Positions 52,772 through 59,629 of a stretch of 64,000 nt of DNA are shown piece after piece. Numbering within the stretch: the first letter of the stretch is position 1; each line of letters opens with the position of its first letter. This DNA comes from UBA2334 sp049653005. GTDB taxonomy: Bacteria; Pseudomonadota; Gammaproteobacteria; Burkholderiales; Burkholderiaceae_C. The position numbers and the translations under genes were made by a program. The stretch lies in assembly GCA_049653005.1 (NCBI GenBank), contig JBASFL010000066.1, positions 1-64,000 of the forward strand. Reading direction: 5' to 3'. A model generated the notes under the pieces. It saw nothing but the letters and a program-made list of their open reading frames with translations, ran no database searches and was not told the DNA's origin.

Positions 52772-53551
52772 TCAGGTTTTCACGGCGGCATACAGGCCGG
52801 TGACCGCGTCCATCACGCTCAGCAGGTTTTCGCTGGCCACAAACACCTCGGCCCCTGACTTGGCCGAACGGCTGGCGTTTTGCATGCGTTGCAGGGCCGC
52901 GTCGAAAAACACCCACTGCCCGTCGGCCAGTTGCAGCGATTCTTTGATGCGCGCGGTGGCCTCGGGCGCTTGGCGCAGCAGGTCTTGTGCGCCGATGAAC
53001 TCGGTGCGGGCCTTGGCAATTTCGGTGGTGGCGGTCTCGGGCTCCACCGGCAGCGTGGCGGCCAGGTAGAACTTGGCCATGCGCTGGCTGAGCATGCGCT
53101 GGCGACCGGCCACGTTCACCAGCTTGCCCACGGGTTTGCCCAGTGCGGCCTCGTATTGCACCGTGCCCTGGTGGGCCAGGGCCAGCACCTTGGCGTCGCT
53201 GGCCAGCAGGGCGGCGGCCCTTGCTTTGGCCGGTGCAGCGCCCACCAGCGCGGCTTTGTGCTCGCTCCAGGTGGCCTCCAGCTTTTGGTAGGTGTCGCGC
53301 AGCTCAGGCGTGGGGGCGTAGGCCTTCAGCTCCACCAGTTGGCGGTCGAACAGGGCCATGGACTTGTCCAGCACGGCCTGGGCGGCGGCGGGCTCGATGC
53401 CGTGCACCAGGGCCAGCCAGGCTTTGCCCATGCGCTGGCTGAGCATGCGCTGGCGGCCCGCCTTGTTGATGGCATCGCTCAGGTCAAGCACCTGGGCCTG
53501 CGTGGGCAGGGCCAGTGCGGCGGCAGACAGCAGCAGGGTGCGGCGCAGCAT
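52772..53551 (-). CDS. periplasmic tandem P-box (NarX/PilJ-type) protein in the nirB operon
   Basis: A 259-residue protein with a signal peptide (MLRRTLLLSAAALALPTQAQ, cleavage near residue 20). Two similar modules follow, each opened by a P-box: INKAGRQRMLSQRM (29-41) and VNVAGRQRMLSQRM (146-159). In NarX the same pattern N-x-A-G-x-x-R-M-x-S-x-R holds the nitrate-contacting arginine (R54) and R59. A periplasmic nitrate- or nitrite-binding role is inferred. There is no output domain and no membrane helix after the signal. It lies 10 bases after nirB and upstream of nirD, so it is made with nitrite reductase. Confidence 0.82.
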   Translation of the reverse strand: MLRRTLLLSAAALALPTQAQVLDLSDAINKAGRQRMLSQRMGKAWLALVHGIEPAAAQAVLDKSMALFDRQLVELKAYAPTPELRDTYQKLEATWSEHKAALVGAAPAKARAAALLASDAKVLALAHQGTVQYEAALGKPVGKLVNVAGRQRMLSQRMAKFYLAATLPVEPETATTEIAKARTEFIGAQDLLRQAPEATARIKESLQLADGQWVFFDAALQRMQNASRSAKSGAEVFVASENLLSVMDAVTGLYAAVKT

Positions 53552-53561
53552 GGTGGTGGCC

Positions 53562-56033
53562 TCAGGCGGTGATGGCGTTGAACTGGCGGGTGTCCACGGC
53601 GGCTTCCTTGAAGTCAAACCAGGGGTCGGGCTCGCCGTCCAGCGCAAACTGCAGTTGCTCCCACAGGGCTTTGCGGCCGGCGTGGTCGTCCAGGATTTTT
53701 TTCTTGACGTAGTCCAGGCCCACGCGGCTGACGTAGTGCACGGTGCGCTCCAAGTACCAGCCTTCCTGGCGGTACAGCTCAATGAAGGCGCCGGTGTACT
53801 CCAGCACCTCTTCGGCGGTTTTGAGCTTGGTGAAAAAGTGGGCCACCTCGGTTTTGATGCCGCCGTTGCCGGCCACGTACATCTCCCAGCCGCTGTCCAC
53901 ACCGATGATGCCCACGTCTTTGATGCCCGCCTCGGCGCAGTTGCGCGGGCAACCGCTCACGGCGTACTTCACTTTGTGCGGGGCGTACATGCGCCACATG
54001 GCGCGCTCCAGGTCTTTGCCCATTTGGGTGCTGTCCTGGGTGCCCATGCGGCACCACTCTGAGCCGACACAGGTTTTGACGGTGCGCAGCGCCTTGGCGT
54101 AGGCGTGGCCGCTGGGCATGCCAATGTCTTTCCACACGGCTTGCAGGTCTTCCTTCTTCACACCCAGCAGGTCAATGCGCTGTCCGCCCGTGACCTTGAC
54201 GGTGGGGATGTTGTATTTGTCCACCGCGTCGGCAATGCGGCGCAGCTCGCTGGCCGTGGTTTCGCCACCCCACATGCGGGGAATGACGCTGTAGGTGCCG
54301 TCTTTCTGGATGTTGGCGTGGCTGCGCTCGTTGATGGCGCGGCTTTGCGGGTCGTCTTTCGCCTCTTTGGGCCAGGTGCTGGTGACGTAGTAGTTGACGG
54401 CCGGGCGGCAGCTGGGGCAACCGTTGGGGGTTTTCCAGTTCAGCGCTTTGAACACGCTGCCAATGGTCAGCAGCTTGCTGCCGTCGGGCTGCACGGTGCG
54501 GATGGCGTCGCGCACCGCCTGGTGGCCGTGTTCGGTGCAGCCGCACATGGCTTTCAGCTTGGGCGTGGCCGAGTAATCGCCCCCGGCGGTGAACATGATG
54601 AGCTGTTCCACCAAGCCGGTGCAGCTGCCGCAGCTGGCACTGGCTTTGGTGTGTTTGCGCACCTCTTCCAGCGTGAACAGGCCTTTGTCTTTGATGGCTT
54701 TGCAGATGCTGCCCTTGGTCACGCCGTTGCAGCCGCAGACCTCGTCGGTGTCGGCCATGGCGGCGGCCTTGTTGTGGCCCTGGTGGCCCACGTCGCCGAT
54801 GTTGCTTTCGCCAAACATCAGCTTGTCGCGGATGTCTTTGATGCTGCGGCCGTCGCGCAGCAGCTTGAAGTAGTAGCTGCCGTCCACGGTGTCGCCGTAC
54901 AGGCAGGCGCCCACCAGCTTGTCGTTTTGCAGCACCAGCTTTTTGTACACGCCGCCAAAGGGGTCGGACATGACGATTTCTTCGGTGCCCTCGCCGCCCT
55001 GGAAGTTGCCGGCGGAAAACAGGTCAATGCCGGTGACCTTGAGCTTGGTGCTGGTCAGGCTGCCGGTGTAGCGGCCAATGCCGAACTCGGCCAGGTGGTT
55101 GGCCAGCACTTTGCCCTGCTCGAACAGCGGGGCCACCAGGCCATAGGCAATGCCCCGGTGCGCCGCGCACTCGCCCACGGCGTAAATGCGGGGGTCGGTG
55201 GTGGTTTGCAGCGTGTCGCTCACCACAATGCCGCGATTGACGTGCAGCTTCATGGCCTCGGCCAGCGTGGTGTTGGGGCGGATGCCCACGGCCATCACCA
55301 CCAGGTCGGCGGGCACTTCGGTGCCGTCTTTGAACTGGATGGCCTTGACCCTGCCACCCTTGCCGCCGTCTTGATCGCCCACCAGGGCCTGGGTGTTGGC
55401 CCCGATCAGGAATTGCATGCCGCGCTCTTCCAGCGACTTTTGCAGCAGTTTGCCCGCCACGTCGTCGAGCTGGCGCTCCATCAGCCAGGGCGACACGTGC
55501 ACCACGCTCACGCTCATGCCGCGTTTCATCAGGCCGTTGGCCGCTTCCAGGCCCAGCAGACCGCCGCCGATCACCACCGCGTGTTTGTAGGTGGTGGCCG
55601 CGTCGATCATGGCCTGCGTGTCGGCAATGTCGCGGTAGGCCAGCACGCCTTCCAGGTCTTTGCCGGGAATGGGCAGGATGAACGGGTTGGAGCCCGTGGC
55701 CATGATGAGCCGGTCGTAAGCCACCGAGGTGGTGTCACCCGCGGCGTTGGTGGCGTGCACCACGCGCTTGACGCGGTCCACCTGCGTCACGGTCCAGCCC
55801 GCGTGCAGGGTGATGCCGTTGTCGGTGTACCAAGCCCAGTCGTTCAGGATGATTTCATCCAGCGTCTGTTCGCCCGCCAACACAGGGCTCAACAAAATGC
55901 GGTTGTAGTTGGGGTGCGGCTCGGCACCGAACACGGTGATGTTGTAGAGCTCGGGCGCAATTTTCAGCAGCTCTTCCAGCGTGCGCACGCCGGCCATGCC
56001 GTTGCCGATCATGACGAGGTTCATTTTTTTCAT
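53562..56033 (-). CDS. nirB: nitrite reductase (NADH) large subunit
   Basis: An 823-residue sirohaem enzyme reducing nitrite to ammonium. Order: FAD/NAD oxidoreductase (GNGMAGVRTLEEL, then VVIGGGLLGLEAANGLM near 153), BFD-type [2Fe-2S] domain (Cys433, Cys435, Cys468, Cys471), a second Cys-rich segment (Cys497/499, Cys539/542), then the sulphite/nitrite reductase core with [4Fe-4S]-sirohaem ligands Cys655, Cys661, Cys695 and Cys699 (TCVGSEWCRMG, SGCPRNCAEAG). The ATG at 56033 follows GGAGCAG. It heads the assimilation operon and has a 220-base structured leader. Confidence 0.97.
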   Translation of the reverse strand: MKKMNLVMIGNGMAGVRTLEELLKIAPELYNITVFGAEPHPNYNRILLSPVLAGEQTLDEIILNDWAWYTDNGITLHAGWTVTQVDRVKRVVHATNAAGDTTSVAYDRLIMATGSNPFILPIPGKDLEGVLAYRDIADTQAMIDAATTYKHAVVIGGGLLGLEAANGLMKRGMSVSVVHVSPWLMERQLDDVAGKLLQKSLEERGMQFLIGANTQALVGDQDGGKGGRVKAIQFKDGTEVPADLVVMAVGIRPNTTLAEAMKLHVNRGIVVSDTLQTTTDPRIYAVGECAAHRGIAYGLVAPLFEQGKVLANHLAEFGIGRYTGSLTSTKLKVTGIDLFSAGNFQGGEGTEEIVMSDPFGGVYKKLVLQNDKLVGACLYGDTVDGSYYFKLLRDGRSIKDIRDKLMFGESNIGDVGHQGHNKAAAMADTDEVCGCNGVTKGSICKAIKDKGLFTLEEVRKHTKASASCGSCTGLVEQLIMFTAGGDYSATPKLKAMCGCTEHGHQAVRDAIRTVQPDGSKLLTIGSVFKALNWKTPNGCPSCRPAVNYYVTSTWPKEAKDDPQSRAINERSHANIQKDGTYSVIPRMWGGETTASELRRIADAVDKYNIPTVKVTGGQRIDLLGVKKEDLQAVWKDIGMPSGHAYAKALRTVKTCVGSEWCRMGTQDSTQMGKDLERAMWRMYAPHKVKYAVSGCPRNCAEAGIKDVGIIGVDSGWEMYVAGNGGIKTEVAHFFTKLKTAEEVLEYTGAFIELYRQEGWYLERTVHYVSRVGLDYVKKKILDDHAGRKALWEQLQFALDGEPDPWFDFKEAAVDTRQFNAITA

Positions 56034-56159
56034 CGTGGCTGCTCCAAAAGTGAAAGACGTGGTTGGTGTGCAAACCCCATGCCCGCAAAGGAATGGCCGG
56101 ACGCGTGGCCGCCGGGCTGGGGGTGTCAAAGGGTTGCTCTGGCGGTTCGGCCAAAGTCG

Positions 56160-56179
56160 GGCACTCAGCGGTGAGTGCC
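56160..56179 (-). promoter_or_regulatory. third hairpin of the nirB leader
   Basis: GGCACTCA and TGAGTGCC form an 8-bp stem with loop CCGC, 11 bases after the second ANTAR-type hairpin. The bases after it (CGACTTTGG) give only a weak T-run, so it is at best a poor intrinsic terminator. Confidence 0.5.
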
Positions 56180-56190
56180 GGGTCGCATCA

Positions 56191-56253
56191 GCGCACGTCG
56201 TTGTGCGCGTGCCCGGGGTGTGAAACCCCGGGGCGGGGCGCGTCGTTACGCCC
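56191..56253 (-). promoter_or_regulatory. putative ANTAR-binding RNA: two hairpins with identical AACGAC hexaloops
   Basis: In the nirB transcript P1 (56253-56236) is GGGCGU-AACGAC-GCGCCC and P2 (56208-56191) is GCGCAC-AACGAC-GUGCGC. Both loops have A at position 1 and G at position 4, the known ANTAR target rule, while the stems differ in sequence. Between them is an 8-bp inverted repeat CCCGGGGT/ACCCCGGG (56212-56232). P1 starts at about the predicted transcription start. Confidence 0.75.
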
Positions 56254-56265
56254 GCTGTGTACCAA

Positions 56266-56280
56266 GCAAAACCTGTGCCA
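56266..56280 (-). promoter_or_regulatory. sigma-54 promoter of the nirB operon
   Basis: On the minus strand TGGCAC-N5-TTGC (TGGCACAGGTTTTGC) matches the -24/-12 consensus at all ten fixed positions, with GG and GC exactly 10 bases apart. The predicted start is near 56254. The 56034-56432 gap holds this element, the leader hairpins and the start region of the divergent ANTAR gene; no extra gene is seen. Confidence 0.78.
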
Positions 56281-56359
56281 ATTTTTCCAACTGTGGCGAC
56301 CGTGGCGCGGAAATGCCGTGTGGGGGTTGTGCGGTGGGGGCCTGCGGCCGGGCGAGTGC

Positions 56360-56374
56360 TGGCACACTTTGGGC
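56360..56374 (+). promoter_or_regulatory. possible sigma-54 promoter of the ANTAR regulator gene
   Basis: TGGCACACTTTGGGC has a perfect -24 part and GC at the right distance, but GGGC instead of TTGC at -12. It would start transcription about 47 bases before the ATG. Confidence 0.35.
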
Positions 56375-56432
56375 CCCGGGCCGCCTGCGCACCTTGTGTT
56401 GCCCCGTTTTTCACCCGATTGGCTGGTGTTTC

Positions 56433-57710
56433 ATGACCTCTGTTGTGCTTTGTTTGAATGACCCCCGCCACCAGGCGGCGTGGGCCGCCGAGTGCGGGGC
56501 GGCGGGGTTGCAGGTGCTTGCGGTTGTGCACGGCACCGCCAGCTTGGTGCGCAGCGTGGTGCAACACGCACCAAATGTGGTGGTGCTGGACGAGCCGGCG
56601 TTGTCCGACGGGCTGTTCAAACACACCCGGGCCTTGGCCGACACGGCCCCTTGCCCGGTGCTGGTGTTCACCCACGACACCGACGCCGACCGCATGGCCC
56701 AGGCGCTGGACGCCGGCATTCACACCCTGGTGGTGAACGGCCAGGCCGCCCAGCGCCTGCGTGGCCTGGTGCAATTGGCCCAGGCCCGTTTTCAGCGCGA
56801 CAAGGCCTTGGCCGACGCGCTGGCCGACGTCACCCAGCGGCTGGAAGAGCGCAAAGCGGTGGACCGCGCCAAAGGCATCCTGATGCACGCACGCCAGGTG
56901 TCGGACGACGACGCTTTTCGCATGTTGCGCACGGCCTCCATGCAAACCAACCAGCGGCTGGGGCAGGTGTCGGCACACATCATCCAGTCGGCGCGGCTGG
57001 CCGACAGCGTGAACCGCTCGGGCCAGCTGCGCATGCTGTCGCAGCGGCTGGTCAAGCTGTATGTGTTGCAACTCGCGGGGGTGCAGGCGGCGCAGCACCG
57101 CCAGGGCTTGAAAGAATCGGTGCAGCGCATCGACGCCAACTTGGCCGTGCTGGAGAAAAACGTGTCCCACGCCACACACGGCGACCTGTTGGCCCAGGTG
57201 GTGGCATCGTGGGGGCAGCTCAAGCGGGTGGCCCAGTCAACGCCCCAGGTGGGCCAGTTGCTGCCGCTCGATGACCTGGCCGAGCGCCTGCTGCAAGACG
57301 CCGAGCGCCTGACCGGTCACCTGGAAAACGCCGGTGCCACCGCCCCGCTGCGCGTGCTCAACCAGGCGGGGCGCCAGCGCATGCTGTCGCAGCGCTGCGC
57401 CAAGCTGGCCTTGCTCGGGGCGGTGGGCGAATCGACGGCGTCCCAACGCTGGCGCGATGCGCTGGCCGACGCCCAAACCGAGTTCGACCGCACCCTGACC
57501 TACCTGGGCGGGCTGCCGCTGTCCACCGCCGACATCCGCCAGGGGCTGGACGCCGCCGCGTCCGATTGGCAAGACATGCTGCTGGGCGTGCGCGAGGCCC
57601 ACCACCCCGTGGGGCGCGAGCGCGTGGCCGTGGCCAGCGAGTCGCTGCTGGCGGTGTTTGAAACCTTGTCGGACCACTACGAACACAGCATGCAAATGCT
57701 GGTGGGCTGA
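56433..57710 (+). CDS. receiver-like + ANTAR + two P-box modules: putative nitrate-sensing RNA-binding regulator (NasT/NasR-type)
   Basis: A 425-residue soluble protein. Residues 1-120 resemble a response-regulator receiver (possible phospho-Asp53 in VVVLDEPA) like NasT. Residues about 130-187 are an ANTAR domain (RLEERKAVDRAKGILMHARQ, then SDDDAFRMLRTASMQTNQRL). Two modules follow, each with a NarX/PilJ-type P-box: VNRSGQLRMLSQRL (193-206) and LNQAGRQRMLSQRC (309-322). ANTAR proteins bind dual-hexaloop RNA and prevent termination. Klebsiella NasR joins an ANTAR domain to a different nitrate domain (NIT); here the sensor looks NarX-like and lies C-terminal. Divergent from nirB, whose leader carries a matching RNA. 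Confidence 0.85.
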   Translation: MTSVVLCLNDPRHQAAWAAECGAAGLQVLAVVHGTASLVRSVVQHAPNVVVLDEPALSDGLFKHTRALADTAPCPVLVFTHDTDADRMAQALDAGIHTLVVNGQAAQRLRGLVQLAQARFQRDKALADALADVTQRLEERKAVDRAKGILMHARQVSDDDAFRMLRTASMQTNQRLGQVSAHIIQSARLADSVNRSGQLRMLSQRLVKLYVLQLAGVQAAQHRQGLKESVQRIDANLAVLEKNVSHATHGDLLAQVVASWGQLKRVAQSTPQVGQLLPLDDLAERLLQDAERLTGHLENAGATAPLRVLNQAGRQRMLSQRCAKLALLGAVGESTASQRWRDALADAQTEFDRTLTYLGGLPLSTADIRQGLDAAASDWQDMLLGVREAHHPVGRERVAVASESLLAVFETLSDHYEHSMQMLVG

Positions 57711-57778
57711 CGGGGGCGGCCGTTGGTTCCGGTCCCGCTGCACCAAGTTTGGGCACTGAACTTGCTTGGCCCTGGTGC

Positions 57779-59560
57779 ATGGCATTTGAAATAGACATTG
57801 GCTTCGCCTCGCAGGCCGGCAAAAACCCCGTCAACGAGGACTTTGTGGCCGCCATGCTGCCCGAGCCGGGGCAAGCCGCCATGGGGGCCATCGTGGCCGT
57901 GGCCGATGGCGTGAGCCAGGGCGGCATGGGCCGCGAGGCCGCGCAAACCACGGTCACCAGCCTGGTGCGCGACTACTACGGCACCCCCGAAACCTGGGAC
58001 ACCACCGTGGCGCTGGACCGCATCATCGCGGCGCAAAACAGCTGGCTGGCGGGCGTCAACCGGCGCAGGCACCCCGCGCTGGGCATGACCACGCTGACCG
58101 CCATGGTGCTGCGCGGGCAAAGCTACGCCCTGGCCCACGTGGGCGACAGCCGGGCCTACCTGCTGCGGGGCACCGAAGTGGTGCAACTGACGCACGACCA
58201 CGTGGTCAACCACCCCGATTTTTCGCACCAATTGCTGCGCGCCGTGGGGCTGGAAGACCGCCTGGTGGTGGACTACAGCCAGGGCGACGTGCAGGTGGGC
58301 GACGTGTTTGTGCTGCTCACCGACGGCGTGCACAACCACCTCACCCCCACACGGCTGCGCACCCTGGTGGTGCCCGACGCCCATGCCCCGCCGGTGGATT
58401 CGCAGGCGCTCAGCCAAGCCCTGGTGGCCGCTGCCCTGGCGCAGGGCAGCGACGACAACGTGTCGGCCCTGGTGGTGCGGGTGCTGGGGCTGGACAACGC
58501 CACCCTGCAAGACGCCCAGCGCCAGTCCGAACAGTTGCCCGTGTTGCCCAAGCTGAAAGTGGGTGACGTGGTGGACGGCCTGGGCGTGACCGCCGTGGTG
58601 GCCGACAACGGCATCAACATCGTCTACCAGGTGCGCCACCCAGGCACCCGGGCTTTGTACGCGCTGAAAACCCTGCACCCCGCCCGGGCGCACGACGCAC
58701 AAGAGCGTGCCATGCTGGCCCATGAAGCCTGGTTGTCACAGCGCCTGCAATCGGGCCAGACGGCCGAGCACCTGGTGGCCCTGAAAGACTGGGCCATCCT
58801 GGTGCGGGGGCTGGTGCCACCGTCGGCTGGCCCATCGGGCTTTTATCTGCTGTACGACTGGCACACCGGCGAAACCCTGCAACAGCAGCTGGACCGCCGC
58901 AACCCGTTTGCGCTGGCACAGGTGCTGAACGTCGCCACCCAGGCCACCCGTGCGGTGGGCCGCCTGCACCGCCAAAGCGTGATCCACCGCGACGTCAAAC
59001 CCGCCAACCTGCACCAGGGGGAAGATGGCGTGCTGCGCCTGCTCGACCTGGGGGTGGCCCTGAGCGGGCGCGAACCCGAGTCGGCCCGCGCCTTGCACGC
59101 AGGTTCGCCCAGCTACATGAACCCCGAGCAGTGGGGGTTTGGGGTGAACGGGGGCGATGAAAAAGAAGAACTGCCCGACGCCCAAAGCGACCTGTTTGCC
59201 CTGGGCGTCACGCTGTACCAGTTGCTGACGGGGGGCAAACTGCCCTATGGCGAGGTGTTGCCCTACCAGCGCGGACGCTACCACCGCGACCCCGTGCCCC
59301 CCAGCCGCCACAACCCCGAGGTGCCCATCTGGCTCGACCACGTGGTGCTGAAAGCCGTGGCGCGCAACAAGCGCCAACGGTTCGAGACCGCTGAAGAAAT
59401 GCTGCTGGCCCTGGAGCGGGGGGCCAGCCGCCCGTTGACCGCGCCGTCAGCCACCCCGCTGATTCAGCGCGACCCCACGGCCGTGTGGAAGCTGGCGTTG
59501 GGTTTGAGCGTGCTGTTCAACCTGCTGCTGGTGTATTGGTTGGGTTTTTTGCCAAAATAG
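57779..59560 (+). CDS. bifunctional PP2C phosphatase - Ser/Thr protein kinase, tail-anchored
   Basis: A 593-residue fusion. Residues 1-240 are a PP2C phosphatase (NPVNEDFVAAML, AVADGVSQGGMG, VGDSRAYLLR, GSDDNVSALV). Residues about 265-560 are a eukaryote-like kinase with VIHRDVKPANLHQ as catalytic loop, DLG in place of DFG, and GSPSYMNPEQ as activation/APE region. A single C-terminal membrane helix (LALGLSVLFNLLLVYWLGFL) anchors it. Such fusions are found beside nitrate genes in other proteobacteria. ATG at 57779 preferred over a TTG ten codons upstream. The stop codon lies within a repeat copy. Confidence 0.88.
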   Translation: MAFEIDIGFASQAGKNPVNEDFVAAMLPEPGQAAMGAIVAVADGVSQGGMGREAAQTTVTSLVRDYYGTPETWDTTVALDRIIAAQNSWLAGVNRRRHPALGMTTLTAMVLRGQSYALAHVGDSRAYLLRGTEVVQLTHDHVVNHPDFSHQLLRAVGLEDRLVVDYSQGDVQVGDVFVLLTDGVHNHLTPTRLRTLVVPDAHAPPVDSQALSQALVAAALAQGSDDNVSALVVRVLGLDNATLQDAQRQSEQLPVLPKLKVGDVVDGLGVTAVVADNGINIVYQVRHPGTRALYALKTLHPARAHDAQERAMLAHEAWLSQRLQSGQTAEHLVALKDWAILVRGLVPPSAGPSGFYLLYDWHTGETLQQQLDRRNPFALAQVLNVATQATRAVGRLHRQSVIHRDVKPANLHQGEDGVLRLLDLGVALSGREPESARALHAGSPSYMNPEQWGFGVNGGDEKEELPDAQSDLFALGVTLYQLLTGGKLPYGEVLPYQRGRYHRDPVPPSRHNPEVPIWLDHVVLKAVARNKRQRFETAEEMLLALERGASRPLTAPSATPLIQRDPTAVWKLALGLSVLFNLLLVYWLGFLPK

Positions 59561-59596
59561 GCTTCCAGCGCTTTACTGGTAAGCTTTTTAAGCTAT
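59553..59596 (-). repeat. dispersed repeat, copy 8 (end of the kinase gene)
   Basis: On the minus strand ATAGCT, 16 bases, AAAGCGCTGGAAGCCTATTT. The repeat supplies the stop codon of the PP2C-kinase gene. Confidence 0.78.
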
Positions 59597-59599
59597 TAA

Positions 59600-59623
59600 A
59601 AAAGCCCACTTGCGTGGGCTTTT
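59600..59623. terminator. bidirectional rho-independent terminator
   Basis: AAAAGCCCAC, TTGC loop, GTGGGCTTTT: a 10-bp stem that works in both directions between the convergent kinase and narK genes. Confidence 0.9.
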
Positions 59624-59629
59624 GACCGT

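Noticed and set aside
54105..56174. 689-codon plus-strand frame across nirB
   Set aside because: Antisense shadow of nirB; no domain signature.
57751..57765. Sigma-54-like GGGCACTGAACTTGC before the PP2C-kinase gene
   Set aside because: Good match, but the predicted start would fall at the ATG and leave no leader; likely chance in GC-rich DNA or needs start mapping.
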